Part shown: piece after piece, positions 47,100 to 60,100 of the stretch
Position numbering within the stretch: the first letter of the stretch is position 1
Layout: each line of letters begins with the position of its first letter
NCBI GenBank assembly: GCA_002914805.1
Contig: JXTB01000006.1
Span: 1,642,499 to 1,706,498, forward strand
Length of the DNA: 64,000 bases
DNA from: Parasponia andersonii
Taxonomy: Eukaryota; Streptophyta; Magnoliopsida; Rosales; Cannabaceae
Direction: 5' to 3'
Position numbers and translations under genes: made by a program
Notes under the pieces: generated by a model
The model's database searches: none
Told to the model about the DNA's origin: nothing
What the model saw: only the letters and a program-made list of their open reading frames with translations

Positions 47100-50000
47100 G
47101 ATAATAAAATAATATCAGAAAACTTTCCATTGTTGAGGCATCAACGTAAACGGCGTCTCCTAAATGAAGACTCTACGCTTAGTCATATTGATATTATAAA
47201 TCATCAAGATGAAACTCCAGTATTATTCTAGAAACTATTCGTCGATCAAAAATCATTCCGATATCAAGTCCTCCAAATTATGACATAAATTTTTTCCATC
47301 AAACTGACCTATTAACATCAACTAATTGGAACACACAGAGTAATTTGTTTACTCTTCATAGAAAAAAAATAAAAACAAAATTGCTTTGATCATCATAAAT
47401 TCAAATCTGTATAGATTTACTTTCCTAGTTTTTCTATTCCATATTATATTATAGGCAATATCAATAAATATCACGATTTTGGAGATTGTTTCTGCATCTA
47501 CAGATATTGCGATGCATCTTTTTAATTCGATATATCTACTAAAAAAATTTATCCTCCGAAATATAATCTATGTTGCAAAGATGAAAAAGTTAAATTTCCT
47601 CCAATAAAAAATCTCTCTCTTATACTTAATCAATTACTTGATTATTAAGGAGGGTCTCTGAGTATATATTTTCAAAAAAATATTCAAACTTTTAATTCTA
47701 TATTTGCTTTTATATTTTTCAGAGCTAATATAGAACAAAGTATAAAAAATTTATATGGTCTATATATCTTTAAAATCAGTAGTCAAGTACATCATCAACA
47801 AACAATAATCGTCCAAAATTTTCTCAATTATATATATATATGATACAGAAAAAGAAAATTGAAAACTGAATATCAATATTTTCTTTTGATGATACATCAA
47901 AAGAATTAACAAAACTAATTATTGAAATCTTAATTAAAATACTTAATGAAAATAATAAATTAGTAAAACTTTTCTGTATGGTTAGGGATAGATATAATAA
48001 AAATAAAATCTTATCCATAAAATTAAGACTGATAAAACGTCGACCAACGGATAATAATCAATATGAACTACTTACTTCAAATGATATAGGAGGTTTGATT
48101 GTCAGGAATATTGGTGAATATGAACAAGGAAGAGATATTATAATTCAAGCCAAAACAGATAACTTACAAAGAATTATAAAATTACATTCATCTTATATGG
48201 CTTTATAATACCCACTCTTATTCCCATACGGAGAAGATTGTTATAGAATTGATTTACACTGGAATATGGATAAATCTAGAAAATGACCTTCAACAAATAG
48301 AATACCTATGAGAGCATTTTATTGCTATAAGTTACAAGAACGAGAAAATAAAAACTATATTATACTTAAAAGTGGAAGATTTTTCCAACAATATGGAGTT
48401 GATGCATATGCCTCTGTTAAAAAAGATCGATTAGACTATGTTGGAAAAAATTAAAACAACTTAAGATCTGATATTTATCAAAGCATTCAAGATGCTATTA
48501 CAAGAGGTGACACAGATGTCAGAGCAATTGATAAAAGAATTATCTTTCTATCTAGTTATACTGGAAGTCCTAGATATATGATCAAAAATTATCAAGATGC
48601 AATGACAATATGCAGATAATATGGAAATTTTGACTTATTCATAACATTTACATATAATCCTAAATGGCCTAAAATTACACGTGCCATAAACAAAATTCCA
48701 AGTCAAGAGCCTGAAAATAGGCCAGATATAATTACAAGAAATTTTAAAATTAAATTAAATAAAATTCTATCTACTATTAAAACTGATAAAATTTATATGT
48801 TGTCAAATTTCAAAAATGTGGTCTTCCTCTTTGCCATTTTTTATTTTGGCTATATTCTAATGAAAAATTATCTGAACTGTCACAAATAGATAAATTTATC
48901 TCAGCTAAAATACCTGATCCTGAAAAAAAAAAAAAAAAACCCCACAAGAATATAACATCATAGCAGAATTCATGATGCATGGACCATGCGGCGCTACTAA
49001 AACAAATGTTCCATGCATGAAAAACTTAGTTTGTTCTAAAAAATTCCCTAAATAATTCAAAATTAAAACAACTATCGAAGAAAATAGATTTATCAATTAT
49101 AAATGTAGAAATATAATATTTTACATACAAAAATAAGGTATTAAATTAGATAATAGATTTGTGGTACCCTATAATAAAGATTTATGTTCAAAAGTTTATG
49201 CACATATAAGTTTTGAAATATGCTCACAATCTATGTTGATAAAATATTTATTTAAATATTTAACAAAAGGTCCAGACAGAATAAGAGCAGTAATAGAAGA
49301 TAATATATTTACAGAACAATATAGACAAATTATTCATAGAGAAATAGATGAAATAAAAAATTATATTAACTATCAATATATAACACCATATGAAGCTATA
49401 CGAAGATTATATGAATATTCAATACATCACAGAAATTCGGCAATACAAATATTAACAATTCACTTACTACATATGCAAAATATAACATTTTCTTCAAATC
49501 AATATCTCAATAATATAATCAAACCATCAGGAATTCAAAAAATAACTTTGACAGAATAGATGAAAATAAATAGAATTAATACAGAAGCTAGACAACTTTT
49601 TTATATAGAATTTCCTACTAAATGAATATGGAATAACAAAGACAAAATTTGGACTCCAAGAAAATCAAGACATTCAATTAAACGAACTTTTTATATCCAC
49701 CCAAGTTCTAGAGAATTATATTATCTAAAATTATTATTAAATCATCAAAGAGGTGCAACAAGTTTTGAATCCATACAAACAATTAATAGTATAACATATT
49801 CAACAAATTAAGCAGCATACAATGCACTAGGCTTATTAAGAGATGATAAAGAATGGAACGAATAGCCTTATTCTGGTTAACAACGCATCAATTACGACAA
49901 TTATTCACAATAATTTTATTATTTTGTAATGTAAATAATCCAACAAGATTACTCGAAAATTATTAGAAACTTATGACAGAAGATATTTTACATAGAATTG

Positions 50001-51323
50001 AAACTTTATTCAATAATCCAAACTTTTAAATTCCTAAAAATGAATTATATAATTATGTATTATATGAATTAGAAAAAAAATTAAACGCAAATTCATCAAC
50101 TCTTACAAATTTTAATTTACCTCTACCAACGGGGACATTAATTGATGATTTAAATAATAAGCTTTTACAGGAAGAATTAGACTATGATATTAATAAACTC
50201 AGACAAGAAAATACTATTTTAGAAAAGAATTTAAATAATGAATAACATTATATTTATGAATAAGTTATAGAATTATTACACAATAAAAAACAAAATTTAT
50301 TCTTTGTTTATGGACATGGAAGTACTAGAAAAACTTACATATAGAATACAATTATTACAAAAATCAGATCAAATAATGAAATTATTTTAGCAGTTGCATA
50401 ATCCAGAATAGTTTCATTATTATTACTTAAAGGCAGAATTGTACAATCAAGATTTAAAATACCTTTATCAACAGATAAATGTTCCACTTGCCATATCAAA
50501 AAAGGAACTTAGTTAGCAAATCTTAAATGCAATCAAAAGAATATATAATAAATGCAAGTATAAATAATTCTTACATACGGCCACATTTTAAATTATTGTT
50601 ATTAACAAAAAAAATATACGATTAAAAAATCCAAATACTACAAACTAGAAAAAATGAAATTTTAGAATTTTCTAAATGGATATTAAATGTCAAAAATGGT
50701 ATTATAGAAGGAATAAAAGATCTTGAAAATGAAGATATTACATGGATTAAAATACCAGAAAAATATATTATACAATATGTTTTAAATCGAATTGAAAAAA
50801 TTTTAGAATTAATATATGATAATTTTGATAAAAATTTTAACAATATCAATTATATACGATAAAGAGCAATAATAACACCTAAAACTAAAATCGCTGACAA
50901 TATAAATAAATATATAATATCCTTAATACCTAATAAATCAAAAACCTATTATAGTTATAATACAATAATTATCTCAACTGAAAATATTGATAAACTTAAT
51001 CTCTTATATCCTGAAGAATTTTTGCATACTTTAAAATAGAAATGATTGTAAATAAATCTAGATGGCCATTCACATTAAAAAGAAGACAATTTCTTGTAAA
51101 AATCTGTTATGCAATCACAATAAATAAAAGCCAAGAACAATCACTAAATAAAGTAGATATTTATTTAGAAAATAAAATCTTTACACACGATCAATTATAT
51201 ATAGCTTTGTCTCGAGTAACAACTCCTAAAGGATTATATATATTAATAAACGAATCTATCAATAAATATCAATCTCATATTAAAAATGTAATCTATAAAG
51301 AAATTTCACGTAATATTATGTAA
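47100..51323 (+). pseudogene. Helitron Rep/Pif1-type helicase, degraded
   Basis: Fragments of the large Helitron transposase occur in the right order. The Helitron N-domain shows YPLLFPYGED (near 48215) and DLFITFTYNPKWP (near 48632). The Rep HUH site near 48800 reads GLPLCHF where active proteins have GLPHxH, so the first catalytic histidine is lost. MMHGPCG (near 48972) and LIKYLFKYLTKGPDRI (near 49240) follow. The helicase part has GLLRDDKEW (near 49833), a Walker A remnant GHGSTRKT where GGxGTGKT is expected (near 50313), and the terminal INKSQEQSLNKVDIYLENK plus IALSRVTTPKGLYI block (51119-51245). Numerous stops and frame changes separate them. In life the protein nicks and unwinds DNA for rolling-circle transposition. 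Confidence 0.88.
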
Positions 51324-51499
51324 GTATAAAATTTAGACTATTAGTTAAACATAATTCAGATATTATTTGAATATAAATGCTTATATACTTCTTTTGATTT
51401 CCTATATATAAAATTTTTGAATATTTCTAATATAACTTTTGTTTGATGAAATTTTTTGTTTTGTAGTTAATTGAAAAAAAAAAAAACACAACACTAATA

Positions 51500-53900
51500 C
51501 GATCCCTTAAACTAAATGAAATTTATGGAACAATCGAAGCTCGCATTAGTAGACTCTAGTATAATAATGACTACACATCCAGGTGTCTAATAAGTCTTGA
51601 TTCTGTTTTGGTTGATCATGAGGTAAAAAAATAATATTAAATTACCTAATATCAAAGTTTACTATAATTTAATATAACTATATATATGTTTTAATATTTA
51701 ATCTCATTAAATATCATATAATAATTGAATAATTTCTTTATAAAATGCAGCATGAAGCAATCTATGAAATAATCAAAGTACGAGACGTAGATTATATTTC
51801 ACAACAAATAACTGAAGGAGAAGTACATTAAATCAGTAACTTCAATGTATCACCCAATAAACCAAAATATCGAATCATTCCACATAATGCGATGTTGCAA
51901 TTTGCTGGAGCAACATCATTCAGTCCATAATAACATTAACAACAAATATTCCAATACATAAATTTTATTTCGTAGATTTTGACTAACTACTATCAAGGAC
52001 AGATATCCATGATATTTTATCAGGTATTATTAATTATAACAAAAAATTTTAAACATTTATTAGTAATTATTTAAAATTTTTTATCTGATTTTTTTTCCTC
52101 TTTTCCTATAAGATGTTATTAGAATGTTAGTGGAAATACGAGAAACAGAAGAAACAGATATTAGAGAAAAAATAACACCAAGATGAACATTAATAATACA
52201 AAACATCAGGTAATTTATTTAACTATTACTAATAAACATATATTAAATAGAATTTTATTCTTTAGACTGACCATAATTTAATATTATCTTATTTTCACTG
52301 CAAGAGTGAAAAGCTACAAATAACTCTGTAGGGAAAAATAACAAAAAAATTTAATACATACATTATTAGAACGACAAAAGTATCAGTCATAATAGTTTTT
52401 ACCTCTATGACAGTAAAACAATATTTAGGTAATTAATAATTATATTTTATATCAATAAATAAAAATATTTACATATTTTAATCATATAATGATTAATATT
52501 AATTTCTATATCAATCAGAAAATACATATGTTGCAAGTACATGTGCAATAATATATTATATGAATATAGACATACTAGAAGTTAATGCATTAAAAACAAG
52601 GTAATAATTATTTTATATATTTATCTAAATTATAAAATAAAAAAATACAAATATATTTTACTGATCTTCATTGAATTCTATTTTTTTTTTCCTATTAATC
52701 TATTATTCAGATACAATACACAACACAACACCTCGAATGCTTTCCAGCTCCCGTTCCAAAAGAAAAGCAACTACCAGAATAACAAAAATTACAAAATAAG
52801 AAAATAATTATGGAGTTAAATCAATTAGATTATCTGACACAACAAGTCAAAAAAATAAAATAATATGAATAAAAACATCAGTATATTATATATTATACTA
52901 TAATTTATACTAATATCTTATTTTTTTTATTTCCAGGGAATTAAGTTCATAGTGAAGGCAACAAGACTAGTATTATAACTCATGTCACCAATGTTCCAGA
53001 CAAGTTCGCGAGACAAGAAGTGGATGGTGGTGCAACACTCATAGGTATCTCATATCAATTCGAATTCTATAGTACAAAATATAATTAAATAACTTATAGT
53101 GATATTTGTTTACTTAATACACTCATAAAGTCAAATCACAATTTATATCACCAGTCATTAATCAAAATATTTATTTCGCTTTTTCTATTTGTAATTATTT
53201 TTTCATATCATCTTCTTAGCAGGTACAAATTAAATACAAGAATCTGGGATGACACAAGTGTAACTGCAATAATAATATTTGGCAAAGTAACTCAAGTTCT
53301 GATCAAAAAATCATGTTCTACATTGACAATACAAGAAGGCTTTATTGATCTAATAATATTACCACCAATAATTAAACAATTATGCCGGCAAACAAAAATA
53401 TTCTAAATTTATTTCAGAATAAAAGGAACACTAATTGATTCAATTGTATCAAAGATATTTGATGATGATGAATCTGCCATATTATTTCTTCCAGCACCAA
53501 CGACCATCTTGGAAACATAAACAATACCAGCTATACCATTAGATTTAAAAACTCCTGATCCAAAGAAGATTACTGAAAGATAAAAAATTACTATCAATTT
53601 ATATTTAACTGAATAGAATATAAAATATATTATTTATTATTTATCTCATAATACACTCTTTCAATCTCAGATCTAAAACGATATCAACAGAAGGATCGAA
53701 GAAACAAAGATCAATCAGATAATTACTACAAAATAAATACTTTATATTTGAATAAAAAAATCATTAATTTCCCTTCTTTAAATAAGCACATAATTTAATT
53801 TTATTCATTTTCCCTATTCTAAAATAATTATTTTTTAATTGCAGTGAAGAACAACAAGGAAAAAGAAAAAAGAAAACAAAAGCTTTGAAGTGTACGATTG
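51500..53900 (+). pseudogene. RPA1-like single-stranded-DNA-binding protein carried by the Helitron
   Basis: Plant Helitrons often carry a replication protein A large-subunit relative. Here short exon-like blocks resemble its OB folds: TIEARISRL and LISLDSVLVDHE (51525-51620), then IYEIIKVRDVDYISQQITEG and NFNVSPNKPKYRI (51750-51880). Next come FYFVDFD and DIHDIL (near 51962-52018), SVIIVFTSMTVKQYL (near 52385), NTYVASTCAIIYYMNIDILE (near 52522) and KLNTRIWDDTSVTAIIIFGK (near 53228), ending in a Lys-rich tail (53845-53900). AT-rich gaps with GT and AG borders separate several blocks, as expected for introns. At least two in-frame stops make it a pseudogene. Confidence 0.78.
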
Positions 53901-54107
53901 ATCTTTTTTTTTTATCACAACAAGATTTTGTAATATTTTAAAGAATAATTTACTAAATACTGTAAAGAAATATCATATTATTATAAATAGTTATAATATA
54001 TTGTAAATAATATAAATAATATTTCATAAATAACTATTTATGCAATATAATAATTAATTATATTATATATATTAAGTCATGTTACCCATACTATCATTTA
54101 ATATAAT

Positions 54108-54137
54108 CCGCAGCAAGAATGCGGGTTATCAAACTCG
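54108..54137 (+). other. Helitron 3' terminus with hairpin
   Basis: CCGCA (54108-54112) pairs with TGCGG (54120-54124) around the 7-base loop GCAAGAA, with a possible outer T-G pair. The element ends CTCG at 54134-54137 and is followed by T, matching insertion between A and T. Canonical ends are CTRR, so one base has changed. Confidence 0.8.
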
Positions 54138-54883
54138 TGAAATCTAATAATTTCCGATCAAAATGACTTTAAAAGACATATTTATTTTCTTAAAAAAATA
54201 CAATTATTTCCATAAGTAGATCATTTTCACTCAATCTAGGAAACAAGAATGTCCTCTCAGATAGTAAAACGATAAAAAAAAGATGCTTTATAGTAAGACG
54301 ATGGACTTTTTGGCCATTTTAAGTAAGCGGTTTTTTTTAAAAAAAAAATATTATAGTAAAATGATTGATGTATTAGTGAATATATCAAGTGTAAGATATG
54401 ACATACCTGCTACATAAACTCAAAATGATACATAAGTAGATAAACTAAATGTAAAATTATATATACTCCGCATTTAACTATAAATAGAGAAAAATAGACT
54501 TTCATTAAAATAAAGTGTTAAAAAAAAAAAAGACACCTATTCAAATTTCCCAGTAAGAAAAAATGTGATTTTGTTTATTTTTAATGGAAAGTATAATAAC
54601 TAGAAACTATATTTAAGAAGAATAATTATATTATTGTAAATTAGTTGATTAATGCAGCGACTCGAATAGCGTCTGTGAGATCAAAAAAATAATAATAATA
54701 AAGAGAGTAAGAGAGTAAACGCACAAATGTAGAGTGGAAGAGTAGATGTTGGTCTTATTATTATCACCATAACTCATTATTTACAATGCTAGTTAGGGTT
54801 TAGGTGTATACATAATCTAAGAATAAAAATTCCTCTTATAATAGGTCTAATAGTATTTAAGTAATATCCATATAATAATCTCT
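54138..54883. other. AT-rich intergenic DNA
   Basis: No gene seen. There is a poly-A run at 54518-54530 and an AATAATAAT run near 54690. A TAGGGTTTAGG-containing stretch near 54795 is too short to assign. Confidence 0.45.
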
Positions 54884-56400
54884 TTATTTATTTATTTATT
54901 TATTGGAAGGAAAAACCCCATCAAATCGAAGGGGAACAATACTTTATTAATTCAAATAGTCAAGAACAAAAAAAAGAAAGACAACTAAGAAGCAAGTCAA
55001 TCCAGTATATATCTCTAGGAAGACTAAAAGATAAAGATGCTAGTACATGGGTGCCATATTCCCTTACTTAGCATAGTAACACGAATTGCAACTAGCAGAT
55101 AAAAGTAACGTATAAATGTTGGAAAAAATCTTTGCTAACTTGGCTGACGAAGCATGCGAGTTCAGACCATTTATCACTTTAAGAGCATCGCACTCATCAT
55201 GATGGAGAGAAAAACTAGCAGTAACGACGAATAATAAAATTTCCTAAGAGCAAGCAACTCAGCACAAATTGACCAAAAAAAAAAAAGAAAGAATTAAAAA
55301 AAAAACACCTAGTAAGCATTTACTCCCTGCTGCCCTGCCCCAGCTACTCTATGATGGTCCTGAATCACGAAAACAACTCCCACTCTTTCTTTCCCAAACG
55401 GACTGAAAGCGTTTTATTAATTATCTCTATTTATTACAAATTAAATAAAAATATATTTTGCTATCTAATTTTTACTTAACCGTATTATAGATAATAGATT
55501 TTTGTGTCTATTCCTAATATAACTCGAACATAAAACCGAAATCTTAAATACTAAATAACCGAAACATCTGTATTTAATTTTAATTTGTTACGCGCGATAG
55601 CCATCCACTTATAATTATAACGAGCTTTTGATTGAGTTGGAGCTAAATTCTTGACACAATGAATCCACTACCACCTGAACAGCTTTTGGACCCTACCCAT
55701 AAACAATATGATCTCTCCATCCAATTGATGCACAAAAGAATGTAAAAATATTCAAACTTTTCTTTAGGACATACCTTAAAAACTGCCAGAATTATTCCCG
55801 GGGGTTCTTATATGGTTTGATGATCTCCCAAAAGCCCCCTACCATCCAAAAATTCCGAACAACTTTACAAGAGAAAAGGGCATGAGTAGTAGATTCATTC
55901 GTAGTGTGGCATTGGCTACGTGTGGAACTGACATTGAGTTTCTCCGAATATAACTGGAATAAAATGGGAGAGTCTCGTAGAAAACTCGCCACAAAAAAGA
56001 CGAATCTTAGGAGGTAAATTCAACTTCCACACGCCTTCCACCACTGGGCTACTTCATTGGAGCTTGACCTCTCTTTCCGCATATTTTCTGCCATAAGTAT
56101 TTGATAACCACACCCATTGTTCTCATAATGCCATAATACCCGATCTTTAACGTTAAGACTCAAAGGAATGGACATAATGATCTCGCCATCACAAGGCAAA
56201 AACACATCTTTAATCAATGACATATTCCAGAAATTCGAGATGAGCTAAATATCCTGAAACCTTAGGTCAAGATACCAGCCGAAAATAAACAGGGCTACGT
56301 ATCCAAGGATCCTTCCAGACCCAGATATTTGCCAGCCCTCTAGCGAATACCTTCAAAAACTCAATTCTCGTTCTCACAAAATACTTCTACAAAGCTAAGA
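54884..56400 (-). mobile_element. LINE (non-LTR retrotransposon) 3' fragment
   Basis: On the minus strand the C-terminal end of a plant LINE ORF2 is recognisable. There is an IRSPVYFRL-type block (about 56330), then LIKDVFLPCDGEIIMSIPLS (56214-56155) and VKDRVLWHYENNGCGY. The zinc-binding RVT region follows, with SQCHTTNESTTHALFSC (about 55930-55875). RNase H-like remains with DECDALKVINGLNSHASSAK are at about 55200-55140. A TTTA run at 54886-54904 is a (TAAA)n tail on the coding strand, the usual LINE 3' end. Frames are broken, and AT-rich DNA (about 55410-55590) separates the zinc and RNase H parts. The reverse transcriptase is absent, consistent with 5' truncation. Confidence 0.8.
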
Positions 56401-57177
56401 GCAGCCATTAAACCTTTATTTATAACATATATTTTGTAAGAATGGGGACTATTATAGTAGAGAGTTTTTAATTCCATACTGATAGAGAATTCGATTTTGA
56501 CCCTTTGATTTCAATTTAATTATTAAAAAAATAAATGTTATAATTTAATTCATATTAGAATTTGTGCAAACACATATTTAATTGTAACTTTAATATTGAG
56601 AGCTAAAGTTCAAAATTGATTTTTTCTATTCGATAAAGTATAAAACAAGGGGTAAATTATAAAAACAAATATGAAAAAATTTGAATATTTTGTAATTAAA
56701 AGTTTGAATTTTGGACGTTAATTTTTTATATAATTTTAACCAGTAAAAAATATTATCAAAATTTAAGAAAATAATGAAGATTTTTTTATGAAAGGTATTA
56801 ATATTTTTTATTACTAAAATTAGTCCAAAAAATATATTAATTTTTATATTAATATTAATTCTCATAAAGTTTTTAATTTCATGATATTAATTTATCAAAT
56901 TTTAAATTTAAAGATTTAAATTACAGAAAATTTAAATTTTAAGGTTAAAAGAAAATCTAATTGTACTAGTATATTATTTATTTTTTCAAGTGACATTCCA
57001 TTCCATGTAATAATAACAATAATAATAATAAAAGAAAATAGCTGAAGCTGACTTTTGAACCTGAACTGAGAATTTTATGAATGAATCGAAATTGTATAAT
57101 CTTTTTGGTCGTTTACCACCAAAATCAATCTCCGCCATTTCGAAGACGGAGAAAGGAAGAAGAAGGCGAGGAGCATA
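56401..57177 (+). promoter_or_regulatory. AT-rich intergenic DNA and promoter/5' UTR of the transporter gene
   Basis: The first 550 bases are extremely AT-rich without features I recognise; an AATAAT run lies at 57010-57030. The 5' UTR probably begins near 57100, where base composition shifts to purine-rich GGAGAAAGGAAGAAGAAGG just before the start codon at 57178. No clear TATA box was singled out. Confidence 0.4.
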
Positions 57178-60100
57178 ATGACTCGATCTCGGTTAGATGC
57201 GATGATGTCCATATTCGTATCGGTGCGTCCTCACGAGACCTCTGCTCTGCTCCATTCATCTTCCTGCTTCTTCTTCGTAAGCACCAATCTGAAAATTACT
57301 CTTTTTTTTTTTTTTTTTTTTCTTCCCCCGCCTAAAATGTCGAGCAATTTGATTTATTTTGATAAATTTTTGAACGCAGATTTTGAGCGCGTATTTCGTG
57401 GTTCTTCCGTTGCGCGACGAGGGTGCTATCTCGTTAGGGCTATCGAATCTGCCTGGTCTGTTCTTGGGCTCTTTAGCTCTCACTTTGGTCGCTGCCCCTG
57501 TTTCAACTCTCGTTTTCTCATTGCCTAATCTTTCTAAACCCAAGGTACCTATAACCTATGACTCTGAATTAAGCTTTTATGGGCACCTTTACTAAAATTA
57601 TTGAAGGTTTGGGAAGCAATTATTAGGATTATTTATTTGTTTATCTATTTTTGTGTGTTACATATCTTAATGTCCAAGTTTAATGTTTATTAATCCGTGG
57701 CCTATATCTCTGTTTCGCTTCGTCTGCATTTTATTTTTCGAATGTACCTAAGTCTAGTTTTGGATTTGTTGCGAATGATTTCTCAGAAAATTCTAGAGGT
57801 GAGAGACGATATGTTTGAATTATGGGGTGTGGAATTGAGTGTATGATCCAGTGTTTATTCAGTCTTAAACGTAAAAACATTTATAAGAACCGGATGGAAC
57901 AAACAAGAGAAGGAATGAGCATTTATTGGATACAATGCTGTTATCGAACTGAAGCAGTCTGTCTCACCAATCGAGTAAAACATGAACATATTTCTACATG
58001 TGTTTAGTTTCGGTGAGATCTATGACCTGATATATATATACTCACAATTCGGAATTTTTAGTTTAAGTGGTGCGGATAGTTCTCCACAGCTAATGCATAT
58101 GCGCTGATGAATGTTCTCCTTTGGCCGTTAGGGAGATAATACTTTTAGGAGATGTAGCTAGTTCTTAACTCTGCTAGTTTCAACTTACTTTTTATTTTCA
58201 TATCTCCCCGTAATATAGGTTCTTCTTGAAATTTCAGGCTTTGGTTTTGATACACAGGTTTTTCGGTGTATCACTTGTTGTATTTTTCATTCTATTGCAT
58301 TCCTCGTCAGCGGGTTTTTCTTCATTAACATTGAAGGTAAAACGAGATCTCATGATACAATTGTTTCTGGTTTTGCTTTATTAGAAAAATTTGAACCTAT
58401 ATTTTTTTATCTTCTGCTAAATTGCTCTTTTTTCTGCTTCTAGAGTTCTGTTAGTACGTCCTTCGGTTCAGAAGAGGATCAAAGTGGTGAAGCCAACCAA
58501 GATAATCCCGCATATTCAATGGGGTGGGAGAGTCATGGATGGTTTTATGTCTCTGTCAGAATTGGATTGTTTCTTTGGGTATGGAGATATTTCACAGATT
58601 TTTTAGAAACATGATTGAATTCTGTTTTCAATGTCATATGTGCTCGGATACTATTAAAACTAGGGTTGTTTTAAGTTTTTTTTTTTTTTTCCCCTTTTCT
58701 TCTCATGTGAAGGTTGCTTTACTCAATCTAATCACAATTTCTTCAACCTGGGCTAGAGTAATAGATGTCATGGACAGTGAGGTTTGTGTGCTACCACACC
58801 ATAATTGATTAAATGTGTAGAGAACAAAATTTTTGTGTACACTTAACTTCTTCTGTATTCAGTCAGGTTCAAGATTATTTGGGTTTATTGGAGCTGGTGC
58901 CACACTTGGCCAGCTTTTTGGGTCATTGTTTGCAACAGGAATGGCTTGGTTGGGGTCCTGTATGTTTGTTATCTCAGTCTTTAGCAATATAAAGTTATGT
59001 TCCCTTCTCTCTCTCTCTCTCATAGATGGTTTTAAACCATGGTTTGATCTGTTGCAGTCCTTCTACTGTTTGCTGCTCTGTTAATGGAATTTGCGGCACA
59101 GTCATCGAAAGGGATAAACCTGGATGTCTCCCAACTCCCTGAAGAATTAGCTCCCATTAGGTCAGCTATATGTTTTAATTTACACGAGTTCATAGATACT
59201 TTAAGGTTTCCTTCACTTTAACATAGAAGCTAAAACCCAAAGAAGTTGCTGTATGTGTTATCATTTCTTGATGAAGGGTTACTAGTGATGCCGTACTTAT
59301 GAATGATTCCCGTTGAGGGGAAGTAACCCTTAGAAGCTAAAACTCAAAGATGTATCAAATATTTCACGAAGAACGGTCACTAGTGTTGTGGTTGTGGCAA
59401 GGTCCTGAGCTTTTTTCTTGACTTGTTTTTCTCTGTTTTTACAGAGAAACAGCCTCTGATCAGCAGAAATCGGCTGATGAGCATACGGTGCAGACTCATA
59501 AAAATTCTCCTCCCAAATCATCTCCTTTGGAAGTGAAGCCTCAGCTTTGGACCATCTTAGATGGACTTAGGCTCATAATGTCATCAACCTACTTGATGTC
59601 TGTGTCTTTGTTCCTGTGGCTGGGTGCAGTTGTATCTTCCTTCTTCTACTTTCAAGTAAGAAAACTTGTGTTGCGAGTTGTACCTTCTCCCCCTTTTTTG
59701 TTCTCTTGTATTCTTTTCAAGGATACATTGATCTTCTATTTTTGTCTAGTCAAAAGAATGATGATTAGGTTCCAGTGGTAAGAATAATTGTGTCACGAGA
59801 TGTACCTTCTCCCCCCTCTTTCATTCTTAATTACATTTTGTTGCTTCATGTGCTTGACTTCACCCACCAATGTCGCTCTCCTTCTCCTTTGGTTTCTTTT
59901 TTCTTTCACCTTCTGGCTGGCTGCTGTGGGAGGATTGTGGTTTTGTCTAAGTTTCTGTTACAACTTATCACTTTTTAAATGCATAATAATTTCTCATTTA
60001 TATAAGATCCTTATTCTAACTTACCTTTCATATTCTTTGGTAACTGCAGAAAGTGACTGTGATTGCTACAACAGTTTCTAGCTCTCTTGGAAGAAGAAGA

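Larger units (their letters stand above)
41713..54137 (+). mobile_element. Decayed Helitron (rolling-circle transposon), 5' end tentative
   Basis: A Helitron with Rep/helicase remains (47100-51323), an RPA-like gene (51500-53900) and a 3' terminus at 54137. The 3' end shows the expected short hairpin (54108-54124), a spacer of nine bases, then CTCG followed by T; intact Helitrons end CTRR and insert before T. The 5' end should begin with TC. The best candidate is TCGCATTATTATATATACTA at 41713, whose TATATATACTA block is typical of plant Helitron 5' ends, but the base before it is T, not A. A second candidate is TCTATTACTATATAATAGAG at 44414. The full 12-kb span is therefore uncertain; the coding core and 3' end are secure. 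Many stops and shifts show the copy is dead. Confidence 0.6.

Noticed and set aside
47824-48018. A minus-strand hydrophobic frame within the Helitron
   Set aside because: It is antisense to the Helitron N-domain, which gives recognisable motifs on the plus strand.
57081-57335. An 84-codon frame overlapping the start of the transporter gene
   Set aside because: It is an out-of-frame shadow of exon 1 and runs into the poly-T of intron 1.
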